This document shows positions 1 to 8,504 of a stretch of 64,000 nt of DNA, piece by piece. Every line of letters starts with the position of its first letter. Position 1 is the first letter of the stretch. Origin of the DNA: CBDCVO01 sp965223085. GTDB taxonomy: Bacteria; Pseudomonadota; Gammaproteobacteria; Ga0077536. The stretch is taken from positions 2,418,001-2,482,000 of the forward strand of contig OZ244981.1 in assembly GCA_965223085.1 (NCBI GenBank), written 5' to 3'. The notes under the pieces were generated by a model. The model was given only the letters and a program-made list of their open reading frames with translations, did not search any database and was not told the DNA's origin. The position numbers and the translations under genes were made by a program.

Positions 1-10
1 TAATGTCACC

Positions 11-26
11 TCTAGCCCGGATATTA
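11..26 (-). repeat. Dispersed repeat, copy A (inverted relative to copy B)
   Basis: The reverse complement reads TAATATCCGGGCTAGA, matching the core shared with the copies at 69, 1627, 6162, 9705 and 16372. Together with copy B it forms a facing inverted pair, as at the ends of a small non-autonomous element or a REP-type hairpin. The family is not recognised. Confidence 0.6.
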
Positions 27-68
27 CGCGCGACGCTCGCCGCGTTGGTGCCGCTAAGCTGTGCTGCG

Positions 69-106
69 CCAGCAGCCGCGATCCTCGTGCAATATCCGGG
101 CTGGCG
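69..106 (+). repeat. Dispersed repeat, copy B (long form)
   Basis: Long copy of the repeat: CCAGCAGCCGCGATCC is followed by the core GTGCAATATCCGGGCT. It matches the copy at 6162-6199 over about 38 bases with only a few differences, far beyond chance. Confidence 0.7.
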
Positions 107-387
107 ACTTATTTCATGGCGTCGTCCACAGTAAGTTGTGCTTGATGCAATTTCCCGCCGAGCGGTATGCTTGCGCGCGCGGGCGTCGTATCGGGCGCAC
201 GACAACCATGGGCGTGCGACCTACACCAGGTAGAATCGGCGCCCCGGCGACGTCGCTTTCACGTCGCCGGCGTTACAGTGATGACGAGGGGCCGTCGCTC
301 GCTTTGCGGTGGGGAAATGGGCGCGTCACTGAACGGGGTTTACGACGTGCTCCGGGGTAATTCTTTTCAACGTCTAGGAAATTACGC

Positions 388-1374
388 ATGAAAACACCAG
401 TCAAAGTAACCGTTACCGGCGCCGCCGGACAGATCTCATATGCTCTTCTTTTTCGAATTGCGGCGGGGGAGATGTTGGGGCCCGAGCAGCCCGTGATTCT
501 GCAATTGTTGGAAATCCCGCCGGCGATGAAAGCCCTGGAGGGTGTTGCAATGGAGCTGGAGGATGGCGCTTTTCCGATGCTCGCAGACATTATCATGAGC
601 GACGATCCGGACGTTGCTTTCGACGATACCCGGTTCGCCTTGTTAGTTGGCGCTCGCCCGCGCGGTGCGGGTATGGAGCGTAGCGACTTGCTCGCCGCAA
701 ATGGTGGTATTTTTAAAATTCAGGGGGCGTCGATTAATGCCAAAGCGAATCGTGAAGTGTTGGTCTTAGTCGTAGGAAACCCGGCTAATACAAACGCTTG
801 GACTTGTATGCGTTGCGCGCCCGACGTCAACCCGCTGCGGTTCTCGGCACTCACTCGCCTCGATCATAATCGCGCTGTCGCCCAGTTGGCACGGCATACG
901 AAAAGCGCGGTTGCCGACATCGATGGGGTAACTATCTGGGGTAATCATTCAACGACCCAATATCCGGATTTGAGCCATGCGAAAATCAGGCAGCAACCCG
1001 CGCTTAGCCTGATCGATCGCGCTTGGTATGAAGATGAGTACATTCCTCGCGTGGCGAAGCGCGGCGCTGAAATTATCGCCGCGCGCGGCGCCTCCAGTGC
1101 GGCGTCGGCGGCAAATGCGGCGATCGATCACATGCGTGATTGGGCGCTGGGGATCGACGCGGATAAATGGACTAGCATGGCGGTCGTTAGCGATGGTAGC
1201 TACGGTGTTGATCAAGGTCTAATGTATTCCTTCCCCGTGCGTCTCGCCGGCGGTGGCCGCTATGAGGTCGTCCAGGGCTTGGAGATAGACGCGTTTTCTC
1301 GCCAGAAGATGGCTGCAACCGCCGCCGAGTTGCGCGAAGAACGGGCTGAAATCGAGCAAATGTTAACAACGTAA
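388..1374 (+). CDS. mdh: Malate dehydrogenase (cytosolic-type)
   Basis: NAD-dependent interconversion of malate and oxaloacetate in the TCA cycle, cytoplasmic. The 328-residue length is normal for the MDH group found in many proteobacteria. Visible signatures are the N-terminal nucleotide-binding loop TGAAGQ, the mobile substrate loop GARPRGAGMERSDLL (about residues 88-102) with substrate-binding arginines, NPANTN, the LTRLDHNRA segment with the Asp of the catalytic pair, and the catalytic His in WGNHSTTQYPD. A few positions are less conserved than usual, for example NPANTNAWTCM where the family normally has NPANTNALI. The ATG start has an AGGAAA ribosome-binding site. It appears to be monocistronic, followed by a gap of about 280 bases before rppH. 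Family assignment is secure. Confidence 0.95.
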   Translation: MKTPVKVTVTGAAGQISYALLFRIAAGEMLGPEQPVILQLLEIPPAMKALEGVAMELEDGAFPMLADIIMSDDPDVAFDDTRFALLVGARPRGAGMERSDLLAANGGIFKIQGASINAKANREVLVLVVGNPANTNAWTCMRCAPDVNPLRFSALTRLDHNRAVAQLARHTKSAVADIDGVTIWGNHSTTQYPDLSHAKIRQQPALSLIDRAWYEDEYIPRVAKRGAEIIAARGASSAASAANAAIDHMRDWALGIDADKWTSMAVVSDGSYGVDQGLMYSFPVRLAGGGRYEVVQGLEIDAFSRQKMAATAAELREERAEIEQMLTT

Positions 1375-1626
1375 ACACAACTTGCGCATAGGGATTGCAG
1401 GTCTAGCATCGGTTGGGGAAAATCGAGCATTGCTTTTTTCTGGGCGCCGGGCTGGGGTCCGAAGCGTAGCCGTAGCTGCGGAGGGCGAAGCCCAAGCACA
1501 GCGAACCTGACCCAGTCCGGACTCGGTAGAGAACTAATGGGAATCCAAGTCGTATCATGATCTACATCGTTGCTGACGCATGAAAACACCCTTTAGCTCA
1601 ACCTACTGGCACAAATGCAGTGAGCG

Positions 1627-1649
1627 TCTCGTGCAATATCGGGACTAGG
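1627..1649 (+). repeat. Dispersed repeat, copy C
   Basis: Degenerate copy reading CTCGTGCAATATCGGGACTA, ending about 10 bases before the rppH ATG. It overlaps the rppH leader and part of its ribosome-binding region, so it may have been captured as 5' untranslated sequence. Confidence 0.55.
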
Positions 1650-1658
1650 TGCAAGAAC

Positions 1659-2174
1659 ATGTCACATATCGACGCCCAAGGATTCCGACTGAATGTCGGC
1701 ATCATTGTGCTCAACACGGCGGGTCAAGTGTTTTGGGGGCGACGGATCGGTATGTCGGCATGGCAGTTTCCCCAGGGCGGCGTTATGCCGCGTGAGTCTT
1801 TGCGTGAGGCGATGTATCGGGAGCTGAATGAGGAAACCGGCCTGCAGCCGGAACATGTCGAGATCTTAGGCTGGACGCGCCGGTGGTTACGTTACCGTCT
1901 CCCCAAGCGTTATATCCGTCGCCATCAGGAACCGCTCTGCATTGGTCAAAAGCAACGTTGGTATGTGTTGGCCTTAACGGCTAGCGAAGAGAATTTCGAC
2001 CTCAACGTCGCTCAGGAGCCGGAATTCGAGGAGTGGCGGTGGATAGACTATTGGGATTCTGCGCGCTTGGTCGTTTCTTTTAAACGCGGCGTTTATAAAA
2101 AAGCCTTAAGCGAGCTGGCACCGATCGTTACCCGCAAAGTCGAGATCGACCTACCCGTAAACCCCTACGTTTGA
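1659..2174 (+). CDS. rppH: RNA pyrophosphohydrolase RppH (Nudix)
   Basis: Removes pyrophosphate from 5'-triphosphate RNA and so triggers RNase E-dependent mRNA decay. The Nudix box is complete in the stretch from GGVMPRESLREA to RELNEETGL (about residues 38-60), with the GX5EX7REUXEEXGU pattern and metal-binding glutamates. The flanking WQFPQGG and the long basic segment with RWLRYRLPKRYIRR are typical of RppH rather than other Nudix enzymes. I chose the ATG at 1659 because the protein then starts MSHIDAQGFRLNVGI, the normal RppH N-terminus. The upstream GTG at 1620 would add 13 residues encoded by repeat copy C. The protein is 171 residues. A hairpin terminator follows directly. Confidence 0.93.
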   Translation: MSHIDAQGFRLNVGIIVLNTAGQVFWGRRIGMSAWQFPQGGVMPRESLREAMYRELNEETGLQPEHVEILGWTRRWLRYRLPKRYIRRHQEPLCIGQKQRWYVLALTASEENFDLNVAQEPEFEEWRWIDYWDSARLVVSFKRGVYKKALSELAPIVTRKVEIDLPVNPYV

Positions 2175-2178
2175 AAGG

Positions 2179-2204
2179 CGCAGAACCTGACGTCTGCGGT
2201 TTTG
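2179..2204. terminator. Bidirectional terminator between convergent genes
   Basis: Stem CGCAGA / TCTGCG with an 8-base loop, followed by GTTTTGTT on the plus strand. On the other strand the stem is followed by GCCTTTC. It lies exactly between the ends of rppH (2174) and the minus-strand gene ending at 2205, so it probably serves both. Confidence 0.6.
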
Positions 2205-2642
2205 TTAGCGACCTTTGCGCACCGCGAGTTCGGGCAATAACATCCGTACCGCGCGCTGGCGGGTGCGATGGACGAAAAGTTGGCCGAAACGCGCCTCGAA
2301 GCCGAATTGCGCGATCTGCTCAGATAGTTGATCGAGCGTCGTATCGCAAGCCCCAAGCGCTTGGTCGGCAATCTGGCGAATATCCACCGAGTCGTCGATG
2401 TGCTCCATCGCCTTGTTGTATACACAACGGTTATAGTCGTTTACTTTGCCCATCATTGCGCGACGTTCTGCGACGCTCATATCAGCCGGTGAGCGCGTCT
2501 GCGGTTCGTCCGAGCCTGTTGGTTCTTGCGCCGGTGCTGAGGCACCTCGCAGCGCGAGGCCGCCGAGCAGGCATATCGCGGTCAAGATTCTGTGTACGCC
2601 GCGGGCGCGATAGTCAATAGTCAACACTAGGCATCTCGTCAC
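2205..2642 (-). CDS. Hypothetical exported protein
   Basis: A 145-residue protein of unknown function. The N-terminus has arginines followed by a hydrophobic stretch (ILTAICLLGGLALRGASA, about residues 19-36), consistent with a signal peptide. The mature part is mostly charged helix with three cysteines in all, and includes MSVAERRAMMGKVNDYNRC. It overlaps the upstream gene by four bases (ATGA), so the two are probably co-translated. I recognise no family. Confidence 0.65.
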   Translation of the reverse strand: MTRCLVLTIDYRARGVHRILTAICLLGGLALRGASAPAQEPTGSDEPQTRSPADMSVAERRAMMGKVNDYNRCVYNKAMEHIDDSVDIRQIADQALGACDTTLDQLSEQIAQFGFEARFGQLFVHRTRQRAVRMLLPELAVRKGR

Positions 2643-3007
2643 GACTCCTCATCAGCAAACTGAGCCCGTTCTATCGTCCAGTACTGCACCCGCCCGTCGA
2701 CGCGGTTGCAGCCGATCTTGTGCGGCGCCTCGCCTGGCAGCACCGTGCCCATCGCGCGACCGCGCTGGCGTACCTCGGCAAAGTGCCTGATGAGACGGTA
2801 GCGCACAGCACGCGATGGATGACGATTGTACAAGACGACCAGTTTGCCACCATCGCTCAAGATTTGGCATTTGCCATCCAGCTGCTCGCTAAATTCAAGT
2901 GCGGCGGACGCGTTGTCCCCAGAGGCAAGCACCACGCATAGGCAAGCGGCAGCGAGCAGCGCAACCAGCATGGTAGCGCGCCGAGCAAGACGTGTCTGTT
3001 GAGGCAT
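2639..3007 (-). CDS. Hypothetical exported protein
   Basis: A 122-residue protein of unknown function. I start it at the internal ATG at 3007 because the product then begins MPQQTRLARR followed by a strong hydrophobic segment (TMLVALLAAACLCVVLA), a classic signal peptide or anchor. Two cysteines lie in the exported part (around GKCQIL and HKIGCNRV) and could form a disulfide. It is the first gene of a two-gene unit with the 2205-2642 gene (ATGA overlap). A longer open frame reaches 3139 but runs through a palindromic intergenic motif. Confidence 0.6.
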   Translation of the reverse strand: MPQQTRLARRATMLVALLAAACLCVVLASGDNASAALEFSEQLDGKCQILSDGGKLVVLYNRHPSRAVRYRLIRHFAEVRQRGRAMGTVLPGEAPHKIGCNRVDGRVQYWTIERAQFADEES

Positions 3008-3556
3008 CGACGAATTATCACCATCTCGCGTGCAATGTCTAGCGACGACCAAATTCTGAACCGCTATTTCGAGTCGCCTCGTAGCCCGCTCGAAGGTCAT
3101 GGGGAAAGCGGCTGAGTTACCCACAGATTCTGTGGACAACTCTGTGTGTAGATTCAGTACAGCGTGCGCTGGAGGCTGTCGCGGACAGCTGAGGACTAAA
3201 TTGGCGAAAAAGTAGCCAATTACTTTAATTTATTTTAAAACAATAAGTTACAGAGTATTTTTGGAGCCAAATCGGTGCGTAACACGGTAAGGTTTGGGTA
3301 CTGGGTCGTTTTCCTTTCAGGCGTGCACAACATTGCTGGGCCAGATCAAGTTTCTGCGCTCGGATAGCTGGAAAATGCGGTCGGCGGTCAATTCATGAAG
3401 AAGATCTCGAGAGCTCAATGGGCGCCATTGCTTAGCGCTTTATCCTCTATATGAGGTAGTTCGTTTGCATAGGATCGGCCTGGCGCAAGGCCGTGCGCGG
3501 GGGGCTCAGGTCGGATGTTTCACCGGCACCGCTGATACCTGAAACTGCGCTTCACC
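3008..3556. other. Intergenic region with DnaA-box-like dyad and AT-rich tract
   Basis: No gene is supported. At 3117-3139 two 9-mers, TTACCCACA and TGTGGACAA, face each other around the palindrome CCACAGATTCTGTGG. Each differs by one base from the DnaA box TTATCCACA (second read on the minus strand). At 3199-3221 AATTGGC and GCCAATT form an inverted repeat with a 9-base spacer, followed by an AT-rich tract to about 3260. The remainder up to modC shows nothing recognisable. I see no DnaA, ParAB or similar gene nearby, so an origin role is only a possibility. Confidence 0.45.
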
Positions 3557-4690
3557 TCACGCTAGGGGCGTATCCGCAGCGGCGTCGTTGCGGGGTTTGA
3601 TCGTAAATCCGACGGCGCGATTGTCTAAGGCGACGCTTTTAATTAACGCCCACACCTCTGTCCCTGGGGCGAGGGCCAGACGCTGAGTCGATTGGCGGGT
3701 GACGAGCGCGTGAATGGCGGTTTTGCCGAGCACGATGCGAACGTCGACATAGGGACCGTCGCGTGGGGTGATGGTGTCCACGACGCCGCGCAATCGATTC
3801 GTAACGCTGGAATCAGTGGGTTCGGACAATGACAGCGCCACGTCACGGGCGCGCAAGCGCGTGCGGATGCGCGTACCGCGCTCGACGCTGACGAGCGGTA
3901 CTCGTAATTCGCCGTCCGCGAATTGCAGCAAAGTGATTTCATAGACGGGATCGTGGTCTTTGACCACGCACTCCCAAACTGCGCCGGCGTCGAAGCGGGC
4001 TAGATATGGCTGCAGATCAGTGCGGCCGACTAGCGCCATCAAGTTTCCGTAGGCGAACACTTTGCCGTTGGCAATAATCACCAGGTGATCAGCGAGGCGA
4101 ATGAGTTCATCGAGCGCGTGGCTAACGTAGAGGATCGGCACGTCATAATCCGCTTGCAGGCGCTCGATATAAGTCATGATCTCGGCTTTGCGCGGCGCGT
4201 CGAGGGACGCTAAAGGTTCGTCCATCAGCAGTAACTCCGGTTGGCTTAGCAACGCGCGCGCGATGGCAACCCGTTGCCGTTCACCGCCGGATAAAGTGTG
4301 CGGTCGCTGCTTCAGCAAGGCACTCAGATCCAACAACGCGACAACATCATCAAACTCGCTGGTGGCGCGGCGAGTACGCGCGCGTTTCAGCCCATAACGC
4401 AGGTTAGCCGCGACATTCATGTGGGGAAACAAACGCGAGTCTTGGAAAACGTAGCCGATACGACGTTGCTCGACGGGTACATTACGCCCGCTAGCGGTAT
4501 CGACGAAGATCCGATCGCCGATCGCGATCGTGCCGCGATCCGGGGTCAGCGTACCGGAAATGAGGTCGATTATGGTGCTTTTGCCTGCACCACTGCGACC
4601 AAAAAACCCAATAATACCATTGCGAGGCAGCGCAAACTTCGCATCGAGTTTGAAAGTGCCTCGGGTTTTTTGCACCTCGACGGCTATCAT
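3557..4690 (-). CDS. modC: Molybdate ABC transporter ATP-binding protein ModC
   Basis: Cytoplasmic ATPase of the ModABC molybdate (or tungstate) importer. Visible are Walker A GRSGAGKST (about residues 31-39), the ABC signature LSGGERQRVAIARAL, Walker B LLLMDEP and the H-loop in LYVSHALDE. The C-terminal third has the Mop/TOBE fold that binds the oxyanion (about residues 290-365), as in standard ModC; total length is 377. The start is set at the ATG at 4690, which overlaps the modB stop as ATGA and gives the normal N-terminus. Last gene of modABC. Confidence 0.93.
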   Translation of the reverse strand: MIAVEVQKTRGTFKLDAKFALPRNGIIGFFGRSGAGKSTIIDLISGTLTPDRGTIAIGDRIFVDTASGRNVPVEQRRIGYVFQDSRLFPHMNVAANLRYGLKRARTRRATSEFDDVVALLDLSALLKQRPHTLSGGERQRVAIARALLSQPELLLMDEPLASLDAPRKAEIMTYIERLQADYDVPILYVSHALDELIRLADHLVIIANGKVFAYGNLMALVGRTDLQPYLARFDAGAVWECVVKDHDPVYEITLLQFADGELRVPLVSVERGTRIRTRLRARDVALSLSEPTDSSVTNRLRGVVDTITPRDGPYVDVRIVLGKTAIHALVTRQSTQRLALAPGTEVWALIKSVALDNRAVGFTIKPRNDAAADTPLA

Positions 4691-5370
4691 CGTCGCCCTA
4701 ACCAGCTGTCGATGCGGCGCGCGCTCCACTCCGCGAGCAACAAGGCTGCGATCGCCAGCAGCATTGAGATGCCAACTAACTTAAGGGCCACCGCGTCGCC
4801 GCCGGGTGTCTGAATCGCGGTATAGATCGCCAAGCTCAGTGTGCGTGTCTCTGCGGGGATATTCGCCGCAAAGGTAATCGTGGCGCCGAACTCGCCGAGA
4901 CTCGCTGCGAAGGCTAACAGGCTGCCCGACAAGATCCCCGGCAACATAAGTGGTAGCGTGATCGTTGCGAATGCGTCCAAGGGATTTGCGCCGAGCGTGC
5001 GTGCCGCGATTTCTAGCCCGCGATCGATGGTATCCAATGTGAGTCGAATCGCCCGGACCATTAACGGAAATGACATGACTGCGGCGGCGATAATCGCGCC
5101 CTTAGTGGTGAACACGAGACGGATACCGAACTGTTCATCGAGCCAATGCCCGAGCGGAGAGCGCGTACCTAATGCCAAGAGCAGCAGGTATCCGACGACG
5201 ACAGGTGGCATCACGACAGGCGCGTGGACGATGGCGTCGAGCACGGCGCGGCCGGGAAAGCGGTATCTCGATAGGCACCACGCGACCGCAATCGCAAACG
5301 GCAAACTGATAGCTGTAGCACTCAAGGCGATCTTTAAACTTAACCAACAAATGCTCGCAAGCGTGCTCAT
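4687..5370 (-). CDS. modB: Molybdate ABC transporter permease ModB
   Basis: Inner-membrane channel subunit of the molybdate importer. The 227-residue length and about five to six hydrophobic helices fit ModB. The cytoplasmic EAA-type loop that docks on ModC is visible around residues 145-165 (NPLDAFATITLPLMLPGILSG region). It starts 10 bases after modA and overlaps modC by four bases, which supports one transcript and coupled translation. Confidence 0.93.
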   Translation of the reverse strand: MSTLASICWLSLKIALSATAISLPFAIAVAWCLSRYRFPGRAVLDAIVHAPVVMPPVVVGYLLLLALGTRSPLGHWLDEQFGIRLVFTTKGAIIAAAVMSFPLMVRAIRLTLDTIDRGLEIAARTLGANPLDAFATITLPLMLPGILSGSLLAFAASLGEFGATITFAANIPAETRTLSLAIYTAIQTPGGDAVALKLVGISMLLAIAALLLAEWSARRIDSWLGRR

Positions 5371-5379
5371 ATGCGCAGC

Positions 5380-6207
5380 CTAATTGTTCTCCGCTGCGGT
5401 GCTGAAACCATATTTAGCGAACGCGCCCTGCCGCGCGGCGGCGCGAAGATAATCGTACAGGGCGCGCGCTTGCGGATCCGCGGCGAGCAATACCATGGGG
5501 TAGATGATCGCCGGGTGCGAGTCGCTGGGGAATGTCATCAGCGTACGTAATTGGCGCCTGGCAATGGTGTCACTGGCGTAGACGATCCCCAGCGGGGCCT
5601 CACCACGTTCGACTGCTGCGAGCGCGCCGCGCACCGAATCATAACGCGCCAGACGCGGCGCTAGTGTGCGCCACAAACCGAAATGCTCCAAGGCGGCGCG
5701 TGCGTAGCGACCCGCAGGTACGTGATCAGGATCCCCCGTCGCAAGGCGATCATTGTTTAACAATGCGACGAGCTCGAATACCTCGATCGTCCCTGGCATC
5801 GGTTTGCCCGCTACGAGGCCCGCGACTACCACTAACCGATTGGCTATCAAGTCGCGGCGTGGAGTGGCACTAAATCGGCTGTGCGATTCAAGATAGTCTG
5901 CCCATGTTTGATCGGCACTGACAAATAAATGAGCGCGGGCACCATTGATAAGTTGACGCGCCAGAATCGATGAGCCCGCGAACGAGAAACGTATGTGACA
6001 GTCGGTATCAGCGCTGAATTGCTTGGTGATTGCGGGGAGTGCGTCGGCTAAACTCGCCGCCGCAAAAACCGTGAGCGATTCCGCACGCACTCCCGTGAAG
6101 TAGCTCAGCGATGCGGCCAAGACGATCGAGCGAATAAGCGCCGGAGTGCTGCAGCGTCGTACCAGCAGCCGTGGTCCTCGTGCGATATCCGGGCTAGCGT
6201 GGTGCAT
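5380..6207 (-). CDS. modA: Molybdate-binding periplasmic protein ModA
   Basis: Periplasmic binding protein delivering molybdate to ModBC. The mature part begins near residue 43 with LTVFAAASLADAL, the ModA signature whose serine binds the oxyanion; FSFAGSSILARQL carries the second ligand serine. Total length with the leader is 275 residues. The N-terminal 20 or so codons are unusual: the ATG at 6207 lies just beside dispersed-repeat copy D and the next codons read straight through it before the hydrophobic signal segment (SIVLAASLSYFTG). No better in-frame ATG exists, only a TTG inside the hydrophobic segment, so the repeat probably supplied the present start. It lies 20 bases after the copper ATPase gene in the same direction. 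Confidence 0.88.
   Translation of the reverse strand: MHHASPDIARGPRLLVRRCSTPALIRSIVLAASLSYFTGVRAESLTVFAAASLADALPAITKQFSADTDCHIRFSFAGSSILARQLINGARAHLFVSADQTWADYLESHSRFSATPRRDLIANRLVVVAGLVAGKPMPGTIEVFELVALLNNDRLATGDPDHVPAGRYARAALEHFGLWRTLAPRLARYDSVRGALAAVERGEAPLGIVYASDTIARRQLRTLMTFPSDSHPAIIYPMVLLAADPQARALYDYLRAAARQGAFAKYGFSTAAENN
6162..6199 (+). repeat. Dispersed repeat, copy D (inside the modA leader)
   Basis: Reads CCAGCAGCCGTGGTCC followed by the core GTGCGATATCCGGGCTAG, nearly identical to copy B at 69-106. It lies within the first codons of modA on the opposite strand, so it is part of an apparently translated signal-peptide region. Confidence 0.7.
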
Positions 6208-6227
6208 CGGCGTAGGCGCCGCGCTTG

Positions 6228-8504
6228 CTACCGTAGCTGCACACGTCTTAGCATCAAGGCGCTAAACACTACAGACACTGAAGATAAACTCATCGCCAAG
6301 GCCGCGAACATCGGCGACGCGATAATCCCCCACCACGGATACAACACGCCTGCCGCGATCGGGATCCCGATCGCGTTGTACATGAACGCAAACGTCAGAT
6401 TGCGTTTCATATTCCGGACGGTCGCTTGCGATAGTTTAAGTGCGCTAAAAATTCCCGCAAGATCACCCTGTACCAGCGTTATATGCCCCGCCTGCATCGC
6501 GATCTCCGTGCCCGTGCCCATGCTGATACCAATATCAGCTTGCGCCAATGCTGGCGCGTCATTGATACCATCACCAGCCATAGCAACACAGTGTTCCGGC
6601 GCACGCAAGGACGTAACTAGGGTGGCTTTGTCTGCCGGGCTCATGTTGCCGTGATGTGTTTCGATGCAAAGTTGTTCTGCGACATGACTTACGGTTTGTT
6701 CGTTATCGCCGCTCGCGACAATGACAGCGACACCGGCGCGCATCAGATCAGCGATTGCGCTGGGGGTGCTTGGCTTTATCGGATCCTTAAACGTGATGGC
6801 GCCGGTAAACTCATCATCTACGCTCACGAAAACAACGCTTCGATCCTGTGCGCTTAGGCCTCGCAATGGTGGTGGTAATGTTTGTTCTGGGCCCACGAAG
6901 CTTGATTTGCCGACCCGTACGGTTTGTGCAGCGAGTGTTGCTGTAACCCCACGGCCGGGCGCGGCGCGAAAATCCGCTGGCGGTGCTAGTTTCAGGCCGC
7001 GTTCGTGGGCCGCACGAACTAAGGCATGGCCAAGTGGGTGTTCCGAAGGACTGTTGGCCGCAGCTGCCACACGGAGCACATCGTGTTCGTCGATCAACTG
7101 GGTCGCCGGCACGATATCGGCAACGGCGGGACGCCCTTGGGTCAGCGTTCCCGTTTTATCGATCACTAAGATGTCGAGTTCGGCTAAGCGCTCTAAGGTC
7201 ACCGCGTCTTTAAATAAGATCCCGTGCCGTGCGCCAACACCGCTAGCAACCATAATAGACATCGGTGTCGCCAAACCGAGCGCACACGGGCAGGCGATAA
7301 TCAACACACTGATCGCGCACAGCAGTCCGTGCCCCCAACTCGGCGCCGGGCCGAATACACCCCAGAGCAGCAAGGTGAGCAATGCGACTATGCCCACGGC
7401 GAGCACGAACCAGCGCGCAACGCCGTCAGCGAGTCGCTGCATCGGCGCGCGGCTTCTTTGCGCGGCGCTTACCAGGGCGATAATTCGCGCTAGAACAGTA
7501 TCCGCGCCGACTTCCTCGGCGCGCATTGTCAACGTTCCTGTGCCATTAATCGTCGCGCCGAGCAGTCGATCCTCAACCGTCTTTTCCACGGCGATCGGCT
7601 CCCCGCTGATCATCGATTCGTCGACTTCGCTGGTGCCTGCAGTTACCCGCCCGTCGACGGGCACGACGCTACCCGGTCGGATCTGCAAGAGGTCGCCTGA
7701 TTTTACTGCGGCGATCGGCACCTCATCTACCGTACCATCGCGGCCCACTTTGAAGGCGGATTGAGGCGCAAGCCTAAGCAACGCCTGCAAAGCTTCTGCG
7801 GTTGCCGCGCGCGCTTTTAGTTCGAGGATTTGCCCGAGCAAGGTCAAGGACACGATGACCGCTGCCGCTTCAAAATAAACCGGTGCGGACCCATTGATCT
7901 TAAATGCCGCGGGCAACCAGTGCGGAAAAAAAGTGGCGACTAAGCTGTAAGCATAAGCTGCGCCGACGCCGGTTCCGATCAGCGTCCACATGTTTGGTGC
8001 ACGGTTGCGAACGGAGGCGAGCCAACGGCGAAAAAATGGCGCGCCAGCCCACACCACAACGGGCGTTGCCGCTAGGCATTCAATCCATTTAGCGGTGACG
8101 TCGGTAATGCCAAACCACTTGCGTCCACCCATCGCGACAATGAACACGATGAGTGTGGCGCCCAAGCTGAGCCAAAAGCGGTGCCTAAAGTCGGTAAGTT
8201 CCGGATCTGCGTCGGGGTCGCTTGCGCTGGGTATTTCTGGTTCTAAGGCCATGCCGCATAGCGGGCACGCGGTCGGTGCTGGTTCGCGAACTTCCGGGTC
8301 CATCGGACAGACATACCATCCGGTGGCACTGCTTGCTGGTTTTGGCGGCGGGGCTTTAGGTGACGCGTAGTACTCCGGAGTAGCGTCGAACTTTGCGGCG
8401 CAGCCGGCGGAGCAAAAATAAAATTCCTGGCCACGGAATTGTCGTTGTGCCTTGGCATTTGCGACATCCACGGTCATATGGCAGACGGGATCAAGTGAAG
8501 TCAT
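6228..8504 (-). CDS. Copper-type heavy-metal P1B-ATPase with YHS domain
   Basis: Inner-membrane ATP-driven metal exporter, most likely for Cu(I). Domains in order: a YHS metal-binding domain (about residues 1-50, CHM...CSAGC), a heavy-metal-binding segment with YVCPMDPEV and CPLCGM (about 63-87), then a P1B-type core. The membrane metal site is CPC (ACPCALGLATP). The phosphorylation motif is DKTGTLTQG, the nucleotide-domain His-Pro is in SEHPLG, and the hinge is GDGINDAP. Its 758-residue length is usual for the YHS-CopA/SilP type. The ATG at 8504 is the natural start. modA follows after 20 bases, so read-through is possible although metal efflux and molybdate uptake have no obvious link. Confidence 0.93.
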   Translation of the reverse strand: MTSLDPVCHMTVDVANAKAQRQFRGQEFYFCSAGCAAKFDATPEYYASPKAPPPKPASSATGWYVCPMDPEVREPAPTACPLCGMALEPEIPSASDPDADPELTDFRHRFWLSLGATLIVFIVAMGGRKWFGITDVTAKWIECLAATPVVVWAGAPFFRRWLASVRNRAPNMWTLIGTGVGAAYAYSLVATFFPHWLPAAFKINGSAPVYFEAAAVIVSLTLLGQILELKARAATAEALQALLRLAPQSAFKVGRDGTVDEVPIAAVKSGDLLQIRPGSVVPVDGRVTAGTSEVDESMISGEPIAVEKTVEDRLLGATINGTGTLTMRAEEVGADTVLARIIALVSAAQRSRAPMQRLADGVARWFVLAVGIVALLTLLLWGVFGPAPSWGHGLLCAISVLIIACPCALGLATPMSIMVASGVGARHGILFKDAVTLERLAELDILVIDKTGTLTQGRPAVADIVPATQLIDEHDVLRVAAAANSPSEHPLGHALVRAAHERGLKLAPPADFRAAPGRGVTATLAAQTVRVGKSSFVGPEQTLPPPLRGLSAQDRSVVFVSVDDEFTGAITFKDPIKPSTPSAIADLMRAGVAVIVASGDNEQTVSHVAEQLCIETHHGNMSPADKATLVTSLRAPEHCVAMAGDGINDAPALAQADIGISMGTGTEIAMQAGHITLVQGDLAGIFSALKLSQATVRNMKRNLTFAFMYNAIGIPIAAGVLYPWWGIIASPMFAALAMSLSSVSVVFSALMLRRVQLR

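Larger units (their letters stand above)
1..387. other. Intergenic region upstream of mdh, with an inverted repeat pair
   Basis: No credible gene is seen here. Positions 11-26 (reverse) and 69-106 (forward) carry two inverted copies of the dispersed repeat described separately, about 42 bases apart. The rest should hold the mdh promoter, but I cannot identify a convincing -35/-10 pair. An AGGAAA ribosome-binding site sits about 7 bases before the mdh ATG at 388. Confidence 0.6.

Noticed and set aside
1375..1658. Gene or RNA in the mdh-rppH gap
   Set aside because: No credible frame; small hairpins such as GGGC-GAA-GCCC lack a following T tract.
3117..3260. Chromosome origin (oriC)
   Set aside because: The DnaA-like boxes are imperfect, few in number, and no dnaA, dnaN, parAB or gidA gene is nearby; reported only as a low-interest finding.
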